Source: an uncultured Serinicoccus sp.
GTDB lineage: Bacteria; Actinomycetota; Actinomycetes; Actinomycetales; Dermatophilaceae
NCBI RefSeq assembly: GCF_947487915.1
Contig: NZ_CANKYH010000012.1
Location: 18,211-82,210, forward strand
Direction: 5' to 3'
Length of the DNA stretch: 64,000 nt
A program made the translations under genes and the position numbers. How positions within the stretch are numbered: the stretch's first letter is position 1; each line of letters starts with the position of its first letter. Under the pieces are notes generated by a model. It made no database searches. It was not told where the DNA came from and saw only the letters and a list, made by a program, of their open reading frames with translations. Below, piece after piece: positions 39,780 through 47,183 of the stretch.

Positions 39780-40585
39780 CCGTCCTCCCTCAGGACGACG
39801 GCGACGAGGTCGAGGGTGTCGGTGTCCACGAAGGGCTCCACGACGGCCGTGCGCCCGAGCTGGCCGCGGTCGGGGTCGACGGCGACGACGGTCCCCAGGG
39901 GTATGCCGGCGGCGTAGGGGACGTCGTCCGGGCTGCCCAGCGTGCTCACCCGGTCGCCGACCTCGATCCGGGTGTCGCCCAGCGCGGTGAGGGTGAGCTG
40001 GCCGTGCCCGCGCGCCGGCAGGCCCGGCACCGGGTCGGCCTGGACGTCACCGAGCGCCCCGTCCTCGCCGAAGCGCACACCCACGACGACCTGAGGGTCG
40101 CCGAGCAGCAGGACGTCCGCGCTGGTCGGGGCCACCCGCAGCACCCGGCCGACGAGCCCCTCGACGGCGACGACGGTCTGGTCGGGAAGGACGCCGTCCT
40201 CGCCGCCCACGTCGACGGTGACCGTGCGCCCACCCACCGGCGTGCTGCCGGACGCGACGGCGACCACCCGCGCCGGGAGCAGGGTCCGGTCCACGGCGGC
40301 GGCGGTGCTGGAGCGGGCCAGCTCCTCCAGCTCGGTGACGTCCCGGGCCTGCGCCCGCAGCCGGTCCACCTCGGCGGCGAGCGCGTCGCGCTCGGCGGTG
40401 AGCTCGGCGACCCGGCCGTCGTCCCAGCCCGCGAGCACCCGCTGCGCGGGGGCGAGCGCGGCGGCGACGGCGGAGCGCGCGGGGGCGGCGAGGCTCGGCC
40501 GGGCCAGGTCGACCACCAGCACCGCGGCGGTGGTGGCGAGGAGCAGGACCGCGAGGAGGGAGGTGCGGGAGGGCATACCGGTCAC
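39776..40585 (-). CDS. mreC: Rod shape-determining protein MreC
   Basis: 269 residues using the GTG at 40585 that overlaps the mreB stop; an ATG at 40576 is an alternative. One membrane segment (about 8-28), a coiled-coil (about 50-85: VAELTAERDALAAEVDRLRAQ), and a double beta-barrel domain with ARVVAVASGSTPVGGRTVTVDVGGEDGV, VVVGVRF and the C-terminal IPLGTVVAVDPDRGQLG. MreC scaffolds PBP2 in the periplasm-equivalent space. Confidence 0.92.
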   Translation of the reverse strand: MTGMPSRTSLLAVLLLATTAAVLVVDLARPSLAAPARSAVAAALAPAQRVLAGWDDGRVAELTAERDALAAEVDRLRAQARDVTELEELARSSTAAAVDRTLLPARVVAVASGSTPVGGRTVTVDVGGEDGVLPDQTVVAVEGLVGRVLRVAPTSADVLLLGDPQVVVGVRFGEDGALGDVQADPVPGLPARGHGQLTLTALGDTRIEVGDRVSTLGSPDDVPYAAGIPLGTVVAVDPDRGQLGRTAVVEPFVDTDTLDLVAVVLREDG

Positions 40586-41631
40586 CCCTGGAACGCGGGC
40601 TGGCGGGTCAGGACCTGACGCAGGGCCTTCATGTCGTCGACGCAGACGCCCGCCCCGCGGATGACCGCGTGCTGGGGGTGGTCGGCCAGGCGGACGGGCA
40701 CCCCGAGCTCGTGCCGCAGGCGCTCGGTCCACCCGCGCAGCAGGGCCCCGCCCCCGGTCAGCGTCACCCCGGTGTCGAGGAGGTCACCGGAGAGCTCCGG
40801 CGGGCAGACGTCCAGGACGGCACGCACCGCCTCGACGACCTGCGCCGTCACCGGTTCGATCATCCGGCGCACCTCCTCGCTGTCCAGCTCGATGGTGCGG
40901 GGCAGCCCCGACCCGAGGTCGCGACCGCGCACCCGGGTGGTGCGCTCGGTCGCCAGCGGCCAGACCGCCCCCACCTGGTGCTTGATCTGCTCCGCGGACC
41001 GCTCCCCCAGCAGCAGGTCGTACGCCTCGCGCACGCCCTGCGCGACGGCCTCGTCCACCTCGTCGCCACCGACCCGCAGGCTCCGGGCGTTGACGACCCC
41101 GCCCAGGCTGATGACGGCGACGTCCGTGGTGCCCCCGCCCAGGTCGACGACCATGCTGGCGGCCGCGCTGTCGACCGGCAGCCCGGCCCCGATGGCCGCG
41201 GCCATGGCCTCCTCCACGACGAGGACCCGCCGCGCACCGCACCGCATCGCGGCGTCCTCCAGCGCCCGCCGCTCGACCGCGGTGACGCCGCTGGGCACGC
41301 ACACCACGGTGCGCGGGCGGAAGAGCCGGGTCGGACGCACGCGCTCGACGAAGTGGCGCAGCAGCTGCTCGGTCACCTCGGAGTCGGTGATGACCCCGTC
41401 CGAGAGCGGCCGCAGGGTCAGCACCCGCTCGGGGGTCCGGCCCAGCATCTCGTGGGCCTTCGCCCCGGCCGCGACCAGCCGGCCGGTCGCCGTGTCGAGG
41501 GCCACCAGCGTCGGCTCGTCGAGGACGACGCCCCGTCCCTGGACGTGCACCTGCGTCGTCGCCGTGCCCAGGTCGATCGCGAGGTCGCGTCCGAGCAGGG
41601 TGGACCCTCGGGGGACGCGCGCAGTGCTCAC
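40582..41631 (-). CDS. mreB: Rod shape-determining protein MreB (actin-like)
   Basis: 349 residues from a GTG at 41631. Actin-fold ATPase: phosphate 1 LAIDLGTATTQVHVQGRGVVLDEP, connect 1, phosphate 2 MVVDLGGGTTDVAVISLGG, and adenosine motif GVTLTGGGALLRG. Somewhat divergent from canonical MreB, with extra Arg and Val substitutions in the loop after the first strand. Only 19 bp separate its start from the stop of the CHAT protease gene, leaving no room for a separate promoter outside that gene's coding sequence. Ribosome site is weak. Confidence 0.92.
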   Translation of the reverse strand: MSTARVPRGSTLLGRDLAIDLGTATTQVHVQGRGVVLDEPTLVALDTATGRLVAAGAKAHEMLGRTPERVLTLRPLSDGVITDSEVTEQLLRHFVERVRPTRLFRPRTVVCVPSGVTAVERRALEDAAMRCGARRVLVVEEAMAAAIGAGLPVDSAAASMVVDLGGGTTDVAVISLGGVVNARSLRVGGDEVDEAVAQGVREAYDLLLGERSAEQIKHQVGAVWPLATERTTRVRGRDLGSGLPRTIELDSEEVRRMIEPVTAQVVEAVRAVLDVCPPELSGDLLDTGVTLTGGGALLRGWTERLRHELGVPVRLADHPQHAVIRGAGVCVDDMKALRQVLTRQPAFQG

Positions 41632-41650
41632 CCCGGCATGGTACGCAGCG

Positions 41651-44218
41651 TCACGGGCCGACCGGGGTGGCGCTCCAGGGCGCTCCCCACGCCACGAAGG
41701 CGCCCGCGAGCGGGTGGGCCCGGGTGGCCGCCCGGCTCAGCGCCTCGTCGGCCGGCAGCCCCCGGGCGAGGAGCTCGTGGTAGCGCGGCAGGTGGTCCGC
41801 AGCCACCTCGTCGGGGATCCGGCAGGGCGCCGCCACGACGCTCTCCACCCCCAGCCAGAGCAGACCGGCCGCCAGACCCAGCGCCGCCGAACCGCCGCGG
41901 TGGCGGGACCGGCCCGAGTCGCAGGCCGAGAGGACGACGTGCGAGGCGCGCCGCGGCTGCCGCTCCAGGTCGGCCAGGAAGTAGGGGCCGTCGGCCAGCC
42001 ACACCGAGGAGAACATCGGGCTGTCGTCCCGGTGCCGCCCGTGGGCGGCGACGTGGACCACGTCGTGGCGTCCCAGCGCCGCCGCGAGGTCCGCGGCGGT
42101 GGTCTCGTGATGCGCCCGGCCCTGCGGCCAGACCGTCGCGACGCGGTCCACCTCGTCCCTGGCGAGCCCCAGCCGCGGGCCGGCGAGGGCGGCCACCGTC
42201 GGCGCCGCCACCTCGGTGCCGCCCCTGGCCCAGGCGCTGACGCTCGGGGCGACGGGTGTCGGGTGGTCGCGACGGCTGGGCAGCAGACCCCACGGCACCG
42301 AGGCGAGCGCCGGGGTGGGCACGACGAGCGCCCTGCCCTCCAGCCGCAGCGGGCGCAGCACCCGCTCGTCCAGGGCCTGCACGGAGCGTTCCAGCGAGCG
42401 CTGCAGGGTCTGCTCCATCGGCCCCCCGAACGCCCGTGCGCCGGTCTCGAGGTCGGCCGCCAGCACCCTCGCCTCCTCCAGGGCGGGGGGCAGCGGACCC
42501 AGGTCGACCGTGCGCAGGCGACGCGCGGTGCCGGCCACCGCGAGGAGCCGGCCCTGTGACTCGATGAGGTACACCAACGAGGTCTCCCGCTCGGCCAGGC
42601 ACCCGAGGGACCGTGCGAGCTCCTCCCGGGTGACCATCCCGCGGGGCCCGCCCTGGCCGGGGGCGGACCAGGACAGGGCGGCGACCGAGCGCTCCAGCTC
42701 CCGCAGCCGGCCGCGCATCCGGTGGGCCCGGTCCAGGTCCTCGCGCACCTGGTGCCGGAGGTGTCGCAGCACCGTCGTGCGTCGGGCCAGCTCGGGGTCC
42801 GCCGGAGGGAGGACGGCGGGTGACCTGCTCGCGGCCTCCCGCCAGCGTTCCACCGCGAGCAACGTCTCGCGCGGGGCCTCGGGTGCGACGGCCAGGTCGA
42901 GCCGGGCCAGGTCCTGCGCGTGCAGATGGGTGGCGGCCCGCAGCTCCAGGCTCGAGCTGCCGGCGAGCGTCTCGGTGAGGTCGGTCAGGGCCGCGCGCAG
43001 GTGGCGCCGCGCGGTCGGGGCGTCCTCGGCGTCCCGGGCCGCGGAGGCCAGCACGCCGCGCGCCCGCAGCCGGGTGCTCAGCGAGCCGACATGGGTGAGG
43101 TCGGCGGTCGCGCGCAGCAGGCGGACCGCCTCGTCCGTCCGCCCGCGGTCGACCTCGGTCTCCGCGACGATGAGCCGAGCCAGGTCCGCGGCCACGTGGT
43201 CTCCGTCGGCGTCGAAGGCCTCGACCAGCGCCCGCCCGCGCCGGGCGACGTCCCCGAGGCGGCCACCGCGCCGCCGTCGGGCGTCGAGCAGGACCAGCTC
43301 CGCGCGGCGCCGCAGCCCGGGAGCACGGTGCTGCAGGAGCCGCCTGGCCCGGGCCGCCCCCTCGGCCGCCTCCTCGTGCCGGCCCTCGACGAGCTCGGCC
43401 AGCGCGAGGTCGCCCTGGATCTCCCCGGCGACGAGGCGCTGCCCCGTGCTCTCGGCCTCCGTGGCGGCCCGCAGGAGCAGGTCGCGGGCCTCGTCGACCA
43501 GGCCGGAGTCGAGCAGGGTCCGGGACCGCCCGTGGAGGGCCACGGCCCGTGACGCCCCCTGGCCCAGCCGCTCCATGTCGCGGTACAGCTGCAGGGCCCG
43601 GGGCAGGTCCCCGGACAGGGCGACCGTCTGCGCCAGGTTGTGCCGGGCCATGAACTCCTGCACCGGCAGGTCGTGCTCGCGCGCGATGCGCGCCGCCTCG
43701 GCGAAGTCGGTCTCGGCGCTCGAGGGGTCCGGACCGTCGACCCGCACCGCCCCCCGCGAGAGCAGCAGCTCGAAGCGGTCGGCCGGACCCAGCTGGTCGA
43801 CGGAGGTCAGGGCCCGCTCCAGGTGCTCCAGCGCGGTGCTCGTGTGCCCGGTGCGCCCGTTGATCATCGCCAGCTGCAGTCGACACTTCGCGACCAGGAC
43901 CACCCGGACCTCCGGCTCGAGGCCCTCGGCCAGCTCGAGCGCGCGACCGGCCGCCTCCAGCGCGCTGTCCGCACCGTGGCGCTGCACCAGCGAGGTGCTC
44001 AACGACAGCAGCAGCCGCGCCTCGGCCTCTGGGGCCGCGGCGTCGCCCGAGCCCACCGACTCCACGCCCGGCACCCGCGCGGGCCGCTGCTCGTGGAGCA
44101 TCCGCAGGGCGCGGCGCAGCAACCGCTCCCCCTCGGCCGGCCGACCCTCGACGTTCGCCGACCGGCCCTGGACGAAGAGTGACCCGACCGAGACCGGGGC
44201 GTCCGTTGCTCTCGGCAT
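41651..44218 (-). CDS. TPR-CHAT (caspase-like) protease
   Basis: 855 residues. About residues 10-530 form helical TPR-like repeats rich in A/L/R, with L-x(6)-A-L-x(4)-A-type helices. The C-terminal CHAT domain (about 590-850) has DVVHVAAHGR with catalytic H726 and VVLSACDSGRSRHRGG with C766, the Cys-His dyad of caspase-clan peptidases. It then has LGLAAGLLWLGVESVVA and LPRYHELLARGLPADEALSRA, also typical. No signal peptide or membrane segment, so intracellular. It is last in the S8-sigma-small protein-CHAT operon (7-bp gap upstream). CHAT enzymes are proteolytic effectors or activators in conflict systems; Csx29 of the type III-E CRISPR Craspase is a TPR-CHAT example. Activator and substrate here are unknown. 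Confidence 0.9.
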   Translation of the reverse strand: MPRATDAPVSVGSLFVQGRSANVEGRPAEGERLLRRALRMLHEQRPARVPGVESVGSGDAAAPEAEARLLLSLSTSLVQRHGADSALEAAGRALELAEGLEPEVRVVLVAKCRLQLAMINGRTGHTSTALEHLERALTSVDQLGPADRFELLLSRGAVRVDGPDPSSAETDFAEAARIAREHDLPVQEFMARHNLAQTVALSGDLPRALQLYRDMERLGQGASRAVALHGRSRTLLDSGLVDEARDLLLRAATEAESTGQRLVAGEIQGDLALAELVEGRHEEAAEGAARARRLLQHRAPGLRRRAELVLLDARRRRGGRLGDVARRGRALVEAFDADGDHVAADLARLIVAETEVDRGRTDEAVRLLRATADLTHVGSLSTRLRARGVLASAARDAEDAPTARRHLRAALTDLTETLAGSSSLELRAATHLHAQDLARLDLAVAPEAPRETLLAVERWREAASRSPAVLPPADPELARRTTVLRHLRHQVREDLDRAHRMRGRLRELERSVAALSWSAPGQGGPRGMVTREELARSLGCLAERETSLVYLIESQGRLLAVAGTARRLRTVDLGPLPPALEEARVLAADLETGARAFGGPMEQTLQRSLERSVQALDERVLRPLRLEGRALVVPTPALASVPWGLLPSRRDHPTPVAPSVSAWARGGTEVAAPTVAALAGPRLGLARDEVDRVATVWPQGRAHHETTAADLAAALGRHDVVHVAAHGRHRDDSPMFSSVWLADGPYFLADLERQPRRASHVVLSACDSGRSRHRGGSAALGLAAGLLWLGVESVVAAPCRIPDEVAADHLPRYHELLARGLPADEALSRAATRAHPLAGAFVAWGAPWSATPVGP

Positions 44219-44225
44219 CCCTGCC

Positions 44226-44720
44226 TCAGAGGGTGAACGTCGGGGTCACGACCGTCCGGCCCCCCGGCGGACGCACGACGAGATAGGCCGGGCCGCAGCT
44301 GACGGAGGCCAGCACGAACCGTCCGTCGTGCACCGGCACCCACTCCGAGCGGCCGTCCGGCCGCGCCAGCTCGATCTCGTCGACGTCGCAGGTGAGCCAC
44401 CCGTCGACGCGCGCGGTCCCGTCGCGCTCGGCGGTCACCGTCACCATGATGCTCACACTGTCGGTGCTGAAGGTCACCGTGGTCGCCTGGTCCGGCTCGT
44501 CGTCGTCGTCGGCCCGGGTGAGCGCCAGGGGGGCACGGGTCAGCTCGGCGACCTCCGCGTGCAGCGCCCGGACCGTGAGGGCGTAGGCGATCCGCTCGGT
44601 GAGCCCCGCGGGGCACGGGTCCAGCCGGGTGACGGTCTCGCGCAGCTCGGTCAGCACGGCGCCGTCGCCCTCGTCCCACGGGCGGGCAGCGACGCCCCCC
44701 CTCTCGCGGTCATCGTTCAT
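44226..44720 (-). CDS. Small protein of unknown function between sigma factor and CHAT protease
   Basis: 164 residues. ATG at 44720 is fixed by the ATGA overlap with the sigma-factor stop. N-terminal half contains one amphipathic helical region (LRETVTRLDPCPAGLTERIAYALTVRALHAEVAEL), followed by an acidic stretch DDDDEPDQ, then a predicted beta-rich domain (about 80-164) with VSIMVTVTAERDGTARVDGWL and a C-terminal TVVTPTFTL. No membrane segment. I do not recognise a family. Position beside an ECF-type sigma and a TPR-CHAT protease makes it a candidate anti-sigma or cleavable adaptor; this is inference from context. Confidence 0.75.
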   Translation of the reverse strand: MNDDRERGGVAARPWDEGDGAVLTELRETVTRLDPCPAGLTERIAYALTVRALHAEVAELTRAPLALTRADDDDEPDQATTVTFSTDSVSIMVTVTAERDGTARVDGWLTCDVDEIELARPDGRSEWVPVHDGRFVLASVSCGPAYLVVRPPGGRTVVTPTFTL

Positions 44721-45325
44721 GGTCCTGCCCACCTCTCGTCGGCGGCCAACGAGCGCCGCAGCTTGTCCAGGCATCGTCCACGGGTCGGGCCGATGCTCCC
44801 CCGGGGCATGTCCAGCGCCGCCGAGATCTCGTCGTAGTCGGGGCGGTCGCAGAAGGCGACGATGCGCAGCAGCTGCCGGCAGCGCTCAGAAAGCCCCTGC
44901 ACCGCCGCCCACAGGGTCTGCTGCCGCTCGGTGAGGACCGCCAGCGCCTCGGGGCCGGGGTCGGCCCCACCCGGGTCCACGGTGCCCGTCGGGTCGTGCT
45001 GGGTGCGGCGGGACAGCTTGGCGGTGCGCCAGCTCTCCCGCTTGACCGACACGACCAGCCACCCCAGCACCGCCTCGCTCTCCCGGATGTCCCGGGCCCG
45101 CTCGACCAACCGGATCCACACGTCCTGGACGACGTCCTCGGCGGCGTCCCGGTCGCAGCCGTGAGCACGGGCGACGTGCCACAGCAGCGGGGTCACCAGG
45201 TCGACCAGCTCGCCCAGCGCCTGGTCCTGCCCCTCGCGGTAGCGGTGGAAGCAGGCACCGGCCTGCTCCCCGAGGGAGGGCCGCTCCCGGTCGGTCCGGA
45301 CGTCCGGGTCGTCGTCGGTCAGCAT
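44717..45325 (-). CDS. RNA polymerase ECF-like sigma factor
   Basis: 202 residues. Region 2 has LVTPLLWHVARAHGCDRDAAEDVVQDVWIRLVER with the conserved D-A-E-D-x-x-Q-D-x-F/W signature; region 4 is LSERCRQLLRIVAFCDRPDYDEISAALDMPRGSIGPTRGRCLDKLR, a helix-turn-helix. The linker is long (about 40 residues, TGTVDPGGADPGPEA). The start ATG overlaps the stop of the subtilase (TGATG) and the end overlaps the small protein, so its level is coupled to both. In this position it could direct its own operon, the divergent one, or both; -35 boxes of GGAAC type are not obvious in the intergenic region. Confidence 0.9.
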   Translation of the reverse strand: MLTDDDPDVRTDRERPSLGEQAGACFHRYREGQDQALGELVDLVTPLLWHVARAHGCDRDAAEDVVQDVWIRLVERARDIRESEAVLGWLVVSVKRESWRTAKLSRRTQHDPTGTVDPGGADPGPEALAVLTERQQTLWAAVQGLSERCRQLLRIVAFCDRPDYDEISAALDMPRGSIGPTRGRCLDKLRRSLAADERWAGP

Positions 45326-47013
45326 CACGTCTCCTTGAGCAGACGCCGCAGGGCCTCGGTGGCCCGTCGGCGCATGTCCTGGGGGGCATCCTTCTCGTCG
45401 TCCTTCGCCTGCTGCGCGGCCAGGTCGGCCGCCAGCTGGCCGGCCAGCCACGGGGCCGCGAAGCTGGTGCCGCTCCACACCCCGAACCCGCCGCGCAGGT
45501 CGTCCGGGTCGGGCGTGGCACGGTCGGGCCCACCGTGGGGACCAGAGGTGGAGCGGTCGGCCTGCGCCGAGGCGTCGAAGGTCACCGGCAGCGTGCTGAC
45601 CACGTTGACCCCGGGGCGGTGGGTGGTCACCCACGGCCCCGCGTTGCTGAACATCGCCACGGTGCGCCCGTCGGGGTTGAGCGCCCCCACGCAGACCAGC
45701 GGCACCGGCTGGTCGGTGTCCAGGGCGGTGCCTGGACCCACCGCCCAGCCGCCGGGGTACAGAGGGGTGGTGGTCGCCTGGTTGCCGGCTGCGGCGACCA
45801 CGGCGACCCCGGCCCGGCCGAAGAGGTCGAGGAGATGGCGCACCGGGTGCTCGGACACCTGCCCGTCCTGGTGGTAGAACCCGAGCGACAGGTTGAGCAC
45901 GTCGACGACGCCGCCGGCCTCGTCGAAGTCCTCCCGGCCCCGGTCCTGATGGAGGTGGTGCAGGACCAGCAGGACCGCCAGCGTGCGGGTCACGTCCTGC
46001 TCGGCGGCCAGCCCCGCGGAGTCCAGCACCGGCAGCGCCACGATCCGGGCCCCCGACGCGGCCTGCCGCACGACCCCGGCCACGAAGGTGCCGTGCCCGG
46101 AGAGGAGGTCCAGGGCGCCGGTCAGCTCGTTCTCGACGCCGGTGCCCTCCGGCCACGGTGCCGGACGGCCGCCCGGGAGGACGGGCCAACCCAGCAGCGA
46201 GCGCCGCTGCTGCGCGAGGTCGGACCCGGTGAACCACGGGTGCTCCCCGAGACCGGTGTCGGGGACCACGACCACCGGGGCGCGGCGGGCGGGTCCGGGA
46301 CGGGTGGGGTCGGGCAGGGCCAGCTGCACGGGAGCACGGTCGGGTGCGATGCCGGGTACCCCGGTCTGGCCGCCCCAGTAGAGCCCTCCGCCCTGGCCAC
46401 CCCAGTAGAGGCCACCACCCTGGCCGCCCCAGTAGAGGCCACCACCCCCCGGCAGCACCAGGTGCTCGAGGTCGACGTCCTCGAGCCCGGCAGCGCGCGC
46501 GGCCAGGAGCAACGACCACGGGTCGGGTTCCTCCACCCGGGCGTCGGGGACCACGTAGACGCGCGAGGCGTAGCCCGCGTCCAGCTCCGCCACGCTCACC
46601 GAGCCCACCCGCAGCCCGGGGTCGAGGCGGGTCACGGGGTCGTCGGGGTCCATCGGCCCGCCGCGCACCTGCTCGAAGTCCTTCCCGGCACCGGGCTCGG
46701 CCCCCGACTCGACCGCGAGGAGCAGCCACCGGCCGAACGCCTCGTCGGCGGCGTCGGGGAGCAGCGTGACGGCATACCCGGCCTCGCGCAGGACCCGCTG
46801 CAGCTCGTCGACGCGGTCGGCCGCGGAGACCCCCAGCAGTCCCGCGACGAGCAGCCGGGTGTTGAGGTATGCCGTCGCCGCCGGGGCGGGCAACCGCCTG
46901 CCGGTGCGCGGGTCCCCCTCCCGGGGTGCCGTCGCCGGGTCGAGCACGCGGGCGTCGTGCCGGCGGAGCAGGGAGCCGGGCAGGTGCAGGTCGACGGGCT
47001 CGACGTCGGGCAT
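45325..47013 (-). CDS. Subtilisin-like (S8) serine protease with N-terminal domain and GLYWGGQ repeats
   Basis: 562 residues, no signal peptide, hence probably intracellular. Residues 45-185 form an uncharacterised domain, then three copies of a 9-residue repeat (L193-Q198, L202-Q207, L211-Q216; each LYWGGQ preceded by glycines). The catalytic domain has VVVVPDTGLGEHPW with D252, SGHGTFVAGV with H307, AAAGNQATTTP with the oxyanion Asn N411, and WSGTSFAAPWLAGQ with S517. First gene of the operon, ATG at 47013 after an AAGGAGG ribosome site, divergent from the S1 protease operon. All catalytic residues are intact. The repeats between prodomain-like region and catalytic domain suggest a linker or a processing site. 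Confidence 0.92.
   Translation of the reverse strand: MPDVEPVDLHLPGSLLRRHDARVLDPATAPREGDPRTGRRLPAPAATAYLNTRLLVAGLLGVSAADRVDELQRVLREAGYAVTLLPDAADEAFGRWLLLAVESGAEPGAGKDFEQVRGGPMDPDDPVTRLDPGLRVGSVSVAELDAGYASRVYVVPDARVEEPDPWSLLLAARAAGLEDVDLEHLVLPGGGGLYWGGQGGGLYWGGQGGGLYWGGQTGVPGIAPDRAPVQLALPDPTRPGPARRAPVVVVPDTGLGEHPWFTGSDLAQQRRSLLGWPVLPGGRPAPWPEGTGVENELTGALDLLSGHGTFVAGVVRQAASGARIVALPVLDSAGLAAEQDVTRTLAVLLVLHHLHQDRGREDFDEAGGVVDVLNLSLGFYHQDGQVSEHPVRHLLDLFGRAGVAVVAAAGNQATTTPLYPGGWAVGPGTALDTDQPVPLVCVGALNPDGRTVAMFSNAGPWVTTHRPGVNVVSTLPVTFDASAQADRSTSGPHGGPDRATPDPDDLRGGFGVWSGTSFAAPWLAGQLAADLAAQQAKDDEKDAPQDMRRRATEALRRLLKET
46366..46449 (-). repeat. 27-bp tandem repeat, three copies, inside the subtilase gene
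   Basis: Encodes three in-frame nonapeptides GGGLYWGGQ. DNA copies differ at a few third positions, so the repeat is maintained at protein level and is not a fresh slippage product. Confidence 0.85.
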
Positions 47014-47183
47014 GGGGCCTCCTTGTGCCGGCTCGGTCCCTGCGGGGCCCAGCCTAGGGGTCAGGTGTCGTTCAGAGAACCCCCATCACCCGCAGATACT
47101 CCGGATCGTGACGTATCTGCGCACCGGTGGTTCGCTCTGGACCCCCGTGGTGCCGCCCGGCACCCCGAGACCAGGAGGTAGCC
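47014..47183. promoter_or_regulatory. Divergent promoter region with a 9-bp inverted repeat
   Basis: This 170-bp gap serves the subtilase operon (left) and the S1 protease operon (right). CGCAGATAC (47091-47099) and GTATCTGCG (47113-47121) form a perfect inverted repeat with 13-base spacer, a plausible binding site for a shared dimeric regulator. Ribosome sites on both sides are strong: GGAGG at 47174-47178 for the right gene and AAGGAGG just before 47013 for the left. GTTCAG and GAGAACC around 47070 are possible promoter parts, but no -35/-10 pair can be fixed. Confidence 0.6.

Noticed and set aside
41651..47013. CHAT/sigma block considered as a type III-E CRISPR remnant
   Set aside because: No Cas7-11-like effector, no repeats and no Csx30/31 similarity visible; only the TPR-CHAT plus sigma logic is comparable.
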